A DNA stretch of 64,000 bases, taken from positions 620,001-684,000 of the forward strand of contig NZ_LT629732.1 in the NCBI RefSeq assembly GCF_900104745.1. Reading direction: 5' to 3'. Below the pieces are notes generated by a model, which searched no databases, was not told where the DNA came from, and saw only the letters and a list, made by a program, of their open reading frames with translations. Each line of letters begins with the position of its first letter. The stretch's first letter is position 1. The position numbers were made by a program, and so were the translations under genes. This stretch comes from Actinopolymorpha singaporensis. Its GTDB lineage: Bacteria; Actinomycetota; Actinomycetes; Propionibacteriales; Actinopolymorphaceae. Below are positions 25,213 through 33,358 of this stretch, piece by piece.

Positions 25213-26433
25213 GTGGTGACCTTGTGGCAGGTGCGGACCAGAGTCCGCGACATTCCCGGCAAGCTGGCCCAGCTCGCCACGGCGCTCGGCGCCGTGCGCG
25301 GCAACGTGGTCGGCATCGACGTCCACGGCTGCGACCTCGAGCACGTGCACGACGACCTGTTCGTCGACGTGCCCGAGGCGATCGAGGCGGGCGACCTCGC
25401 GCAGGTGCTCGCGGGTACGGGCGGCGCTGGCGGCACTGACGGCTCTGGCGGTGCGGAGCCGGTACGCGTACGCCGGGCACGGGTGCAGGAACTCGTCGAC
25501 GGACCGAGTCAGGCCCTCACCCTGGCCGCCCGCCTGGTCGAGGACCCCGCTGCGCTGCCGGCGCTCTTGTGCCGGCTCGTCGGCGCCGACAGTGCGGACC
25601 TGTGCGGGCAGCCGCCGCCGGACTCACCGCATCACCTGACCGTCGGGTGGCCGGGCCGGCGCGGTTTCGTCGTCGTTCGCCGGGAGTGGGCGCCGTTCAC
25701 CTGGGTGGAACGCGCCCGCGTGGACCGGCTGGTGGCCGTGGCCGCCGTCGTCGCCCGCGACCAGGCGAACGCCGGTGGCCGGGTGGTGCTGACGGACGGG
25801 TCCCGGCTGCGGATCCGGCTCGGCGGCCCGGAGGACGCCGGTCACGTCGCCGATCTGCTGGCCCGGTGCAGCCGGTCGGCGCGGGAGGCGAGGTTCGTCG
25901 CCGACGACGGCGAGCGGCTGCCGGTCCGCTGGCTCGAACGCCTCGCAGCGCCCCCGGAGGGCTTCTCCCTGCTGGCGTTCGCGGAGTCCGGCCAGCTGGT
26001 CGGCATGGCCCAGTGCCTGCCACAGGACCCGCCTCACGATCGGGCGGGCGCGCCGGGCGGGGCGCACGAGGTCGGACTGCTGGTGGAGGACGGCTGGCAA
26101 CGGCGCGGCATCGGCACCCTTCTCGTCCGGGGTCTGGCCCGCCGCGCCCTCGCCGACGGCGTGACCGAACTCGTCGCGGTCAGCACGGCCGACCGGACGG
26201 GGCACGCGGGTCCGGCGCGCTCGGCGGGTCCGGGGGGTCCGGGAGGTACGGAACGACTGTTCGCGCGGGCGGGCCTGCCGGTGCTGACGAGGTACGCCGA
26301 CGGAGTGTGGGAGGCACGGGCCCGATTGAGAACCGGCGCCCGGGGCGAGCCCGTCTCCGCGGCCGACCTGAACAGCGCTGTCCTGCGAGGCGAGGCGGCA
26401 GTGCGCGCCTGGGCCCGCTCGACGGCTCGGTGA
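25213..26433 (+). CDS. ACT-domain GNAT acetyltransferase
   Basis: A 406-residue regulatory acetyltransferase. Residues about 5-75 read as an ACT (amino-acid-binding) domain (VRTRVRDIPGKLAQLATAL, VVGIDVH), followed by a Gly-rich linker, a middle domain of about 110 residues with no motif I recognise, and a C-terminal GNAT domain with acetyl-CoA loop QRRGIGTLLVRGLARRA. ACT-GNAT fusions in actinomycetes have been described as protein lysine acetyltransferases allosterically controlled by amino acids (the AAPatA group), which is the best guess. Two adjacent GTG codons (25213 and 25216) can start it. It converges with the hydrolase gene; the stops are 4 nt apart. Confidence 0.82.
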   Translation: MVTLWQVRTRVRDIPGKLAQLATALGAVRGNVVGIDVHGCDLEHVHDDLFVDVPEAIEAGDLAQVLAGTGGAGGTDGSGGAEPVRVRRARVQELVDGPSQALTLAARLVEDPAALPALLCRLVGADSADLCGQPPPDSPHHLTVGWPGRRGFVVVRREWAPFTWVERARVDRLVAVAAVVARDQANAGGRVVLTDGSRLRIRLGGPEDAGHVADLLARCSRSAREARFVADDGERLPVRWLERLAAPPEGFSLLAFAESGQLVGMAQCLPQDPPHDRAGAPGGAHEVGLLVEDGWQRRGIGTLLVRGLARRALADGVTELVAVSTADRTGHAGPARSAGPGGPGGTERLFARAGLPVLTRYADGVWEARARLRTGARGEPVSAADLNSAVLRGEAAVRAWARSTAR

Positions 26434-26437
26434 GTCC

Positions 26438-27421
26438 CTACGGCCGGGGAGTACGGACCCGCGGCGCCGGATGCCGGGCCGTCAGGAACTCCAGCAGCAG
26501 GCGGTTGAACGCCCGCGGGTTGTCCAGGTTGGCGAGGTAGCCGGCCCGCTCCACCACCTCGTACTCCGCACGCGGGTCCCGGTCGAGCCACCGCCGGGCC
26601 TGCCGGCCGAGCCGGCTCGTCCGGTCGAACTCACCGCGTACGAGCAGCAGTGGCTGGTTGATCCGGTAGCCGGGTTCGGGGTGAACGGCTGCCACACCCG
26701 CGCCCCACACCTGTGTCAACCGCGACTTGTCAAGGCGTTCCATCGCCGTGTAGGCGTGGGTCTGGGTCGCCGCGTCGATCCCCGCCGCACGGGCGGCCCC
26801 CTGCCGGATGCGGGCGACCGAACGCGTCGCGAAGGCGACTGCCGCGAGCCCCGCCGACCGGTGCGCCGGCACCGGCCACGACATCGGCCACGGCCGGCGC
26901 GGCAGGGTGAGACAGCGCGCCGCGACGACGACCAACCCCGCCACGCGTTCCGGACGCAGGAACGCGGCCTCCTGGGCAACCTGGGCGCCGAAGGAATGGC
27001 CGACAAGAACGAGTTGACGGTGCGCGCGGAGCCGATCCACCAACTCCAGCAGGGCTTCCGCCAGCCCGCGTACCGTCAGGTTCTCCTTGACGACAGGCAT
27101 GGGATACGTGCGTACGTGGTCGATCGGCACCGACTCGACCGGGACGGACACGTCGGGTACGGCGTCGGGCGGACGCTCGGATTCCCTGCGGGTGAAGAGT
27201 CCTCGTCCGAAGGTCCGGCGTTCGCACGGCCGCGGCGACGGCAGATCCCAGGTGAGAGTGCGGTATCCCGCTTCCCACAACGCCGGCAGCTGCGGATCCC
27301 ACATCCGGTGGTCCAGCCAGCGGCCGGCACCCAGGACCACCACGGGGCCGTCTCCCGGGCCCGCCATCCGGTAGCGAAGAGCAGAGCCCGAGCGTTCGAA
27401 GACGCCTGCGGCTTCCTGCAC
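26438..27421 (-). CDS. Alpha/beta hydrolase
   Basis: A 327-residue alpha/beta-fold hydrolase. The nucleophile elbow is GHSFGAQ in LVLVGHSFGAQVAQEAAF; the strand VVVLGAGRWLDHRMWDPQLP precedes it in place of the usual HG oxyanion pair. A catalytic aspartate probably lies in VRGEFDRTS; the terminal histidine is unclear (YEVVERAGYLANLDNPRAF), where many relatives have AGH, so catalysis may be unusual. GTG start with GGGGAGG 9 nt upstream. Substrate unknown. The 262 bp to its right are non-coding promoter DNA. Confidence 0.85.
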   Translation of the reverse strand: MQEAAGVFERSGSALRYRMAGPGDGPVVVLGAGRWLDHRMWDPQLPALWEAGYRTLTWDLPSPRPCERRTFGRGLFTRRESERPPDAVPDVSVPVESVPIDHVRTYPMPVVKENLTVRGLAEALLELVDRLRAHRQLVLVGHSFGAQVAQEAAFLRPERVAGLVVVAARCLTLPRRPWPMSWPVPAHRSAGLAAVAFATRSVARIRQGAARAAGIDAATQTHAYTAMERLDKSRLTQVWGAGVAAVHPEPGYRINQPLLLVRGEFDRTSRLGRQARRWLDRDPRAEYEVVERAGYLANLDNPRAFNRLLLEFLTARHPAPRVRTPRP

Positions 27422-27683
27422 AGGGCAGCGCCTCCCCCGGACGGCTCGAGCCCCACACCAGTCACTCCGCGACCACTCCGCAACGGATCCAGGGTGACCT
27501 CGTTGTCCGCCCCGGATCCTTACGGATCAGGCTAGGCCGACCGGGGGATCGGCACACCAAAAACACCACGACCGCGGGTTCGGCTAGGCAGATCCCAACG
27601 GCACAACGCGGTGGAGGTCACAGAACGGGCCGGCGAAAATCCCCGCCCTGACGAACAGCAGTCGCCGGAAACCCGTTCAGAAC
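27422..27683. other. Non-coding gap between the hydrolase and menB
   Basis: I see no gene here. It must hold the hydrolase promoter and the menB transcript end. A short GGATCC-containing inverted repeat occurs near 27487-27532, but no convincing terminator or operator is seen. Confidence 0.4.
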
Positions 27684-28661
27684 TCAGTAATAGAAGGGAA
27701 ACTCGGACCAGTCGGGCGAACGCTTCTCCAGGAACGCGTCCCGGCCCTCCTGCGCCTCGTCGGTCATGTAGGCGAGCCGGGTCGCCTCACCGGCGAACAA
27801 CTGCTGGCCCACCAGCCCGTCGTCGACCGCATTGAAGGCATACTTCAGCATCCGCAGCGCGGTGGGGCTCTTGCCGTTGATCTCCCGCGCCCACGCCAGG
27901 GCCTCGCGTTCGAGGTCGGCGTGCGCAACGACGGCGTTCACCATGCCCATCCGGTGTGCCTCCTCCGCGTCGTAGGCGCGGCCGGTGAAGAAGATCTCCC
28001 GGGCGAACTTCTGCCCGACCTGGCGGGCGAGGTAGGCCGACCCGAACCCGCCGTCGAAGCTGGCCACGTCGGCGTCGGTCTGCTTGAACCGCGCGTGCTC
28101 GCGGCTGGCCAGGGTGAGGTCGGCGACCACGTGCAGGCTGTGCCCACCGCCCGCAGCCCAGCCGGGTACGACGCAGACCACGATCTTCGGCATGAACCTG
28201 ATCAGCCGCTGCACCTCGAGGATGTGCAGCCGGCCGAGCCGCGCCCGGTCGGCCGTCCCCCCGGCGTCGCCGCCGGTGCCGTCGGCGTACTGGTAGCCGG
28301 AGCGGCCCCGGATGCGCTGGTCACCACCGGAGCAGAACGCCCAGCCGCCGTCCTTGGGTGAGGGACCGTTGCCGGTCAGGAGCACACACCCCACGTCCGG
28401 GGTGGTGCGAGCGTGGTCGAGCGCGCGATGGAGCTCGTCGACGGTGTGCGGGCGGAACGCGTTGCGGACCTCCGGCCGGTGGAACGCGATCCGGACCGTC
28501 CCCTGGTCCAGCGCCCGGTGGTAGGTCACGTCGGTGAGGTCGTCGAACCCGTCGACCGGCTTCCACGCCGCCGGGTCGAACAGCTCCGACACCCGGTCAC
28601 CGCCGGCCGTCGAACCGTCCCCGGCCACCGATCCCGCAGACCCCGCAGACCCCGCCGCCAT
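27684..28661 (-). CDS. menB: 1,4-dihydroxy-2-naphthoyl-CoA synthase
   Basis: A 325-residue crotonase-fold enzyme that closes the naphthoquinone ring in menaquinone synthesis. DLTDVTYHRALDQGTVRIAF and HRPEVRNAFRPHTVDEL open the core; the oxyanion region is WAFCSGGDQRIRG and PGWAAGGGHSLHVVADLTLA, with SFDGGFGSAYLARQVGQKFA following, as in MenB. The ending WSEFPFYY is the usual MenB tail. The ATG was chosen for GAGAGG upstream; about 35 extra N-terminal residues (GSAGSAGSVAGDG) look disordered and partly come from a 9-bp repeat. No other men gene is nearby. Menaquinone is the probable acceptor for the formate dehydrogenase. Confidence 0.93.
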   Translation of the reverse strand: MAAGSAGSAGSVAGDGSTAGGDRVSELFDPAAWKPVDGFDDLTDVTYHRALDQGTVRIAFHRPEVRNAFRPHTVDELHRALDHARTTPDVGCVLLTGNGPSPKDGGWAFCSGGDQRIRGRSGYQYADGTGGDAGGTADRARLGRLHILEVQRLIRFMPKIVVCVVPGWAAGGGHSLHVVADLTLASREHARFKQTDADVASFDGGFGSAYLARQVGQKFAREIFFTGRAYDAEEAHRMGMVNAVVAHADLEREALAWAREINGKSPTALRMLKYAFNAVDDGLVGQQLFAGEATRLAYMTDEAQEGRDAFLEKRSPDWSEFPFYY

Positions 28662-28757
28662 GCCTACCGCCTCTCGCTCCGCGTCCCTTGCGTCGATCGT
28701 GCCACCGCCGCCGAGCGGCTCGGACGCGCGGGGGCGCTCCGCCGGCCGACACATGCC

Positions 28758-28763
28758 TAGACT
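28758..28763 (+). promoter_or_regulatory. Candidate -10 in the menB/28.9-kb divergent promoter region
   Basis: TAGACT is the best -10 in the 233-bp divergent gap, about 132 bp before the plus-strand gene. The opposite strand reads TAGGCA close by. Weak support. Confidence 0.25.
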
Positions 28764-28894
28764 GACCACTTCCCGGGGACGCTGGTCCTCACCGGTGCCG
28801 AAAGCCGCAGGGCGGCCGAACCACCACGCAGCACCCCAGCAGCACGTACGGCCGACACCCGTACCGCCGACCGAACCGACCGGAGGGACCCGCC

Positions 28895-29467
28895 GTGGCG
28901 CGCACGTCGACCGCCGTGTCCCGTTCGGGGGCGCCCGCGTCGCCGTCCGCCGGCCCCACCTCTCCGGCGAGGCTGGCGCGGACCTGGGCCGTCCTGGTGG
29001 GGTTGCTCCTGTCCGGAGCGGTCTGTGCCGGTTTGTTCGCCGGCGGCGCGCCCATGGCCACGACCGCGCACCGGGCGATCAGCACCGCGAGCGGCCAGAC
29101 CGGCGGGTCGGCGGGCACGGAGCAGCGCCAGCGCGCCCCCTCCCGCCGTACCCAGTCACAGTCGCAGTCGAAGCAGTCGCAGTCCCAACAATCGCAGGCG
29201 CGGTCGGCCACCCGAGCGGACCGGACCGTCCAGGCCGCCACCCGGGCCACGCATCTCACCCGGCCCACCCACGGCGCCACCGCCGCCCGCGGGTACACCC
29301 ACGGCTCAGGCACCGCCCATCCGACGGCGTGGGCCGTCTCCACCGACCGGCCCGACTCGTACGGGCCGGCCGGCCACGCCTCCACCGACCGTGACCGGAT
29401 CGGTCATGCTCCGGCCGTCCTCGGCGGCACCGGCGTCCGGGCGCCACCGGGACCGCACGCAGCCTGA
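28895..29467 (+). CDS. Hypothetical single-pass protein with Gln/Ser-rich tail
   Basis: A 190-residue protein that I do not recognise. It has a Ser/Ala/Pro-rich start, one hydrophobic segment at about 32-50 (WAVLVGLLLSGAVCAGLFAGG) and then a disordered region rich in Gln and Ser (QSQSQSKQSQSQQSQ at about 87-101) and in Thr/Ala/Arg/His. Coding is supported by GGAGGG 7 nt before the GTG and by strong G/C preference at third positions. It lies 83 bp upstream of the fused secDF gene on the same strand, so it may be an envelope protein of that transcript. No function proposed. Confidence 0.6.
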   Translation: MARTSTAVSRSGAPASPSAGPTSPARLARTWAVLVGLLLSGAVCAGLFAGGAPMATTAHRAISTASGQTGGSAGTEQRQRAPSRRTQSQSQSKQSQSQQSQARSATRADRTVQAATRATHLTRPTHGATAARGYTHGSGTAHPTAWAVSTDRPDSYGPAGHASTDRDRIGHAPAVLGGTGVRAPPGPHAA

Positions 29468-29550
29468 ACCGCGGCCACCGCACCGCCAGCCGGTGCGGCA
29501 TCGCGCGCAGGCGTCCGCGTCCAGTCCCGCCACACCATCTCGGAGCCACC

Positions 29551-31962
29551 GTGTCCGGAGATTCCACGCCCGAACGCCCGTCCGCGTCCGCCCGCTCGTC
29601 GGCGCGCGCACGCTCGTCCGCGTCCGCCACCAAGTCCAGGAACAGACCAGCGTCCCGGCCACCGGGTTCACGCGCACCGCTCCTCCGCGCCCTGCTGACG
29701 TTCGGCGTCCTCGCTCTCGCGTTGTACTTCGCCGTCAGCACCCCGGCCCGGCTCGGCCTGGACCTGCGCGGCGGCACCCAGATCGTCCTGGAGACCCGGG
29801 ACAGCCCGACCGCCAAGGCGAACGCCGAGTCCACCGACCGTGCCCTGCAGGTCCTCAACCGCCGGGTGGACGCCCTCGGTGTGTCCGAGCCCAACCTCAC
29901 CCGGTCCGGTGAGCGCCGGATCATCGTCGAGCTTCCGGGCGTGCAGGACCCACGCGAGGCCGAGCAGGCCATCGGCCGTACGGCGCAGTTGACGTTCCAC
30001 CCGGTCCTCGGCATCGCCCAGCCTGCGGAGAAGGCCAAGGCGGGCGAACGCATCCTCGGGGACGAGAGCGGCCAGCGGCTCCGGCTCGGCCCCTCGGCGC
30101 TGACCGGTGAAGGTGTGAAGGACGCGGCCGGAGCGACCGACCCGCAGCAGGGCCTGGGCTGGTTCGTCACCATCGACTTCAACGGCAAGGGCGGCGGCGC
30201 GTGGAAGGAACTCACCGCCAAGGCCGCGTGCGCGCAGCCCGGCGACCCGACCCGGCGGATCGCGATCGTGCTGGACAACAAGGTGATCTCCTCACCGCAG
30301 GTCGATCCGAGCATCGGCTGCAACGTCGGTATGCCCGGCGACAGCACCCAGATCACCGGCAACTTCGACCAGGCGTCCGCGCAGGAGCTCGCGGTACTGA
30401 TCAAGGGTGGCGCCCTCCCGGTGCCGGTCGAGATCATCGAGCAGCGCACCGTCGGCCCGACGCTCGGCGCCGAGGCGATCGAGGCGAGCGCCAAGGCCGC
30501 GGTGATCGGCCTGGCCCTCACCGGGCTGTTCATCATCGTCGTCTACCGGCTGATGGGCACGCTGGCCACGGTCGCACTGGCCTGCTACGCGCTGATCTCG
30601 TACGCCATCCTGGTCGCGCTCGGCGCCACCCTGACGCTGCCCGGCCTGGCCGGGTTCGTGCTCGCCATCGGCATGGCGATCGACGCCAACGTTCTGGTGT
30701 TCGAACGCGCCCGGGAGGAGTACGCCGCCAACCCGCAGAAGGGCCTGTCCACCGCGCTGACGCGCGGCTACAAGGGTGCGTGGTCGGCGATCCTGGACTC
30801 CAACGTCACCACGCTGCTGGCCGCCGGGCTGTTGTTCTTCCTGGCCTCCGGTCCGGTCCGCGGTTTCGGCGTCACGTTGTCGATCGGTGTGCTCGCCTCG
30901 ATGGTGTCGGCGCTGGTGGTGGCGCGGCTGTTCACCGACTGGGCCGTCCGGCGTACGTTCGTGCACAACCGCCCGGGCATCACCGGGCTCGGTTCGATCG
31001 GGCGGGTCCGCACCTGGCTGATCGAACGCAGTCCCGACCTGATGAAGCGGGGCCGGTTGTGGCTCGCGCTCAGCGCCCTGGTGGTCATCGTGGCCGGTGC
31101 CGGGATCGTCGTCCGCGGGCTCGACTACGGCGTGGAGTTCACCGGCGGACGGCTGGTGGAGTACTCCACCAGCAAGCCCGTCGACGTGAACGCCGCCCGG
31201 CAGGCGGTCACCGACGCCGGCTTCCCCCGCGCGGTGGTCCAGGAGTCCAACGGGGACAACATCACCGTCCGCACCGGCGAGCTCAGCACCGGACAGGCGC
31301 TGGAGATCCAGCGGGCCCTCGGCGAACTCGGCGGCAAGGTCACCAAGCAACGCGACGAACTGATCGGTCCCAGTCTCGGCAACGAGCTTCGGGTCAAGGC
31401 GCTGATCGCGCTCGGGGTCGCGCTGCTCGCGCAGATGGTCTATCTCGCGATCCGGTTCCGATGGACGTTCGGCGTCGCGGCGGTGCTCGCGATGCTCCAC
31501 GACATCGTGATCGTGACCGGGTTGTTCGCCTGGCTGGGAAAGCCGATCGACGGTGTATTCCTCGCCGCCGCGCTCACCATCATCGGCCTGTCGGTCAACG
31601 ACACGGTGGTGGTGTTCGACCGCGTACGCGAGCTGTGGGCCGGCAACCCGAAGACGCCGTTCGCGCGGAACGCCAACCTCGCGGTCCTGCAGACGGTGCC
31701 GCGGACGGTGAACACCGGGCTGGGCGCGATGTTCATCCTGGCGGCCCTCGCCATCCTGGGTGGAGAGTCGCTCACCGACTTCGCGGTCGCGTTGCTGGTC
31801 GGGTTGTTCGTCGGTACGTACTCCTCAAGCTTCACCGCGACGCCGCTGGCGGTGGAGTTGCAGGCGAGGAGTGGCACCGGGCCGCCGCGGGTCCGTACGA
31901 AGTCGCCGGCGAAGGCGGCGCGGAAGCGGGCGCAGCGGTCGGGTAGGGGCGCCGTCGTGTAG
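29551..31962 (+). CDS. secDF: Fused SecD-SecF protein-export membrane protein
   Basis: An 803-residue fusion of SecD and SecF, the proton-driven partner that pulls exported proteins off the SecYEG channel. SecD part: Ser/Arg-rich tail, first helix near 50-70, LGLDLRGGTQIVLE, the periplasmic domain and the six-helix bundle with AIGMAIDANVLVFERAREE. SecF part: LDYGVEFTGGRLVEYS (the usual Asp of DFTGG is Glu here) and SVNDTVVVFDRVREL. Most actinobacteria have separate secD and secF behind yajC and ruvB; none of those genes is here, so this may be an additional paralogue. GTG start with GGAG 6 nt upstream. Ends at a strong bidirectional terminator. Confidence 0.92.
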   Translation: MSGDSTPERPSASARSSARARSSASATKSRNRPASRPPGSRAPLLRALLTFGVLALALYFAVSTPARLGLDLRGGTQIVLETRDSPTAKANAESTDRALQVLNRRVDALGVSEPNLTRSGERRIIVELPGVQDPREAEQAIGRTAQLTFHPVLGIAQPAEKAKAGERILGDESGQRLRLGPSALTGEGVKDAAGATDPQQGLGWFVTIDFNGKGGGAWKELTAKAACAQPGDPTRRIAIVLDNKVISSPQVDPSIGCNVGMPGDSTQITGNFDQASAQELAVLIKGGALPVPVEIIEQRTVGPTLGAEAIEASAKAAVIGLALTGLFIIVVYRLMGTLATVALACYALISYAILVALGATLTLPGLAGFVLAIGMAIDANVLVFERAREEYAANPQKGLSTALTRGYKGAWSAILDSNVTTLLAAGLLFFLASGPVRGFGVTLSIGVLASMVSALVVARLFTDWAVRRTFVHNRPGITGLGSIGRVRTWLIERSPDLMKRGRLWLALSALVVIVAGAGIVVRGLDYGVEFTGGRLVEYSTSKPVDVNAARQAVTDAGFPRAVVQESNGDNITVRTGELSTGQALEIQRALGELGGKVTKQRDELIGPSLGNELRVKALIALGVALLAQMVYLAIRFRWTFGVAAVLAMLHDIVIVTGLFAWLGKPIDGVFLAAALTIIGLSVNDTVVVFDRVRELWAGNPKTPFARNANLAVLQTVPRTVNTGLGAMFILAALAILGGESLTDFAVALLVGLFVGTYSSSFTATPLAVELQARSGTGPPRVRTKSPAKAARKRAQRSGRGAVV

Positions 31963-32005
31963 GCGGGCCGTTCCGGTCCCGGTGAGCCGTCGCCTGTGCC
32001 GTGAC

Positions 32006-32048
32006 CCTGGTGCCGCGGACCTGGTGTGGTCAGGTCCGCGGCACCAGG
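32006..32048. terminator. Bidirectional terminator between secDF and the oxidoreductase
   Basis: A perfect 18-bp inverted repeat (32006-32023 with 32031-32048) has a 7-nt loop and covers the last codons and stop of the minus-strand gene. It lies 43 bp past the secDF stop. The stem is very stable; no U-tract. Confidence 0.8.
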
Positions 32049-33289
32049 ATCACCCGGCCGCGTACGCGGTGCTCGACCAGCTGGTGGGCGTGGGCCGCCT
32101 GGTCCAGCGGCAGCACCTCGCCGATCCGCACGTCGAGGCGCCCCGCGGCGAGGTGGGCCGAAACGACCCGCGCGGCGTCGGCCAGCTCGGCGGCAGGCGC
32201 GGTGGTGATCACGAAGCCGAGCAGCCGCAGCGACTTGAGGTAGAACGGCGAGATCGGCAACGCGGCGGGCTCGGGCCGCCCGGCGACCAGGACCACCGCG
32301 CCCCGGTCGGCCAGGACCTCCACCGCGAACTCCAGGTCGATCCGCCCGGACGTGTCGAACCACACCGTCGCGCCGCCGGGTGCCTCCGCGGCCAGCCGGT
32401 CGCGCAGGTCCTCGACGCGGAAGTCGACGACGGCGGCCGCGCCGTGGTTTCGGCACCAGGTGGCGTCCTCTGTCCGGGCGAGGGCGATCACCCGGGCACC
32501 GGCGAACGCGGCGAGGCGGCTGACGCAGCTTCCGACGTTGCCGGCGGCGCCGCCGACCACCACCGTGTCCCCGGGGCCGACGCCACCGACGTGCCGGAAC
32601 AGCCCGAGGTACGCGGTGACCGCCGGGTGGAACACCGCCACCGACCGAACCGGATCCAGCCCGTCCGGCAGGGGGTAGAGCCGATCCACGGGGACGACGG
32701 CGTACTCGGCCGCCGCGCCCTGCCGTCCGGCGTACCCCAGTCCGTTCGTCCACACCCGCTGCCCCGGCACGAACGCCTCGGCCGCGGCGCCGCACGTCTC
32801 GACCACGCCCACCAGGTCGCGGCCGACCACGAACGGGAACCCCGGCAGCGGAGTCCGGTAGCGACCCGAACGGATGTAGGTGTCGACCGGGTTGACCGCC
32901 ACCGCCTCCACCCGGACCAGCACCTCGTCCGGAGCCGGGGCGGGTACGACGAGTTCGCCCACCCGGATGTTCTCGGCCGGACCGAGCCGGTCGACGTACG
33001 CCGCGCGCATCGTGACCGGTACTCCGCCGACGTGCGCGCCGGGTGGGTCGTACCCGGGACCCTCGTACTCCCCCGGCCGGTCGGGCGGATGGGGCGGTCC
33101 AGGTGGATCCGGCAGCCGGGGCGGCCCAGGGCGTACAGCATCCGGGCCGACGAGATCCGGACCTACGAGATCCGGACCTACGAGGTCCGGAGGTACTGGG
33201 TCGTGGCGCACGGGATCAGGGTGTGCGGGTCCGCTCGGGGCGGGGTCGTCGTCCTCGTCGCCCGGGCCGAGCAGGCTGCGCCCCGTCAC
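32030..33289 (-). CDS. Quinone-oxidoreductase-like MDR protein with Pro/Asp-rich N-terminal extension
   Basis: The catalytic part (from Met at 33010, MRAAYVDRLGPAENIRVG) is a 326-residue zinc-free medium-chain reductase of the NADPH:quinone reductase type: NPVDTYIRSGRY, GRDLVGVVE, VVVGGAAGNVGSCVSRLAA. The frame continues about 93 residues upstream to a GTG with a strong AGGAGG 8 nt before it, while the internal ATG has only a distant GGAG. The extension is rich in Pro, Asp and Gly with a repeated GPDLV from 15-bp DNA repeats. The longer form is given here on the ribosome-site evidence; the short form is the alternative. Substrate unknown. Same strand as the SDR gene, 69 bp after it. Confidence 0.8.
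   Translation of the reverse strand: MTGRSLLGPGDEDDDPAPSGPAHPDPVRHDPVPPDLVGPDLVGPDLVGPDAVRPGPPRLPDPPGPPHPPDRPGEYEGPGYDPPGAHVGGVPVTMRAAYVDRLGPAENIRVGELVVPAPAPDEVLVRVEAVAVNPVDTYIRSGRYRTPLPGFPFVVGRDLVGVVETCGAAAEAFVPGQRVWTNGLGYAGRQGAAAEYAVVPVDRLYPLPDGLDPVRSVAVFHPAVTAYLGLFRHVGGVGPGDTVVVGGAAGNVGSCVSRLAAFAGARVIALARTEDATWCRNHGAAAVVDFRVEDLRDRLAAEAPGGATVWFDTSGRIDLEFAVEVLADRGAVVLVAGRPEPAALPISPFYLKSLRLLGFVITTAPAAELADAARVVSAHLAAGRLDVRIGEVLPLDQAAHAHQLVEHRVRGRVILVPRT
33141..33200. repeat. Four 15-bp repeats in the oxidoreductase N-terminal extension
   Basis: Four 15-bp units, TCCGGACCTACGAGA-like, the middle two nearly identical. On the minus strand they encode a (GPDLV)-type repeat in frame. Confidence 0.85.
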
Positions 33290-33358
33290 CGGGCCCGCCT
33301 CCTCGGGCCGAAGCCCGGCCGTAAACCCGCGTACGCACGTCCCATCAGCGCGGTCCCA

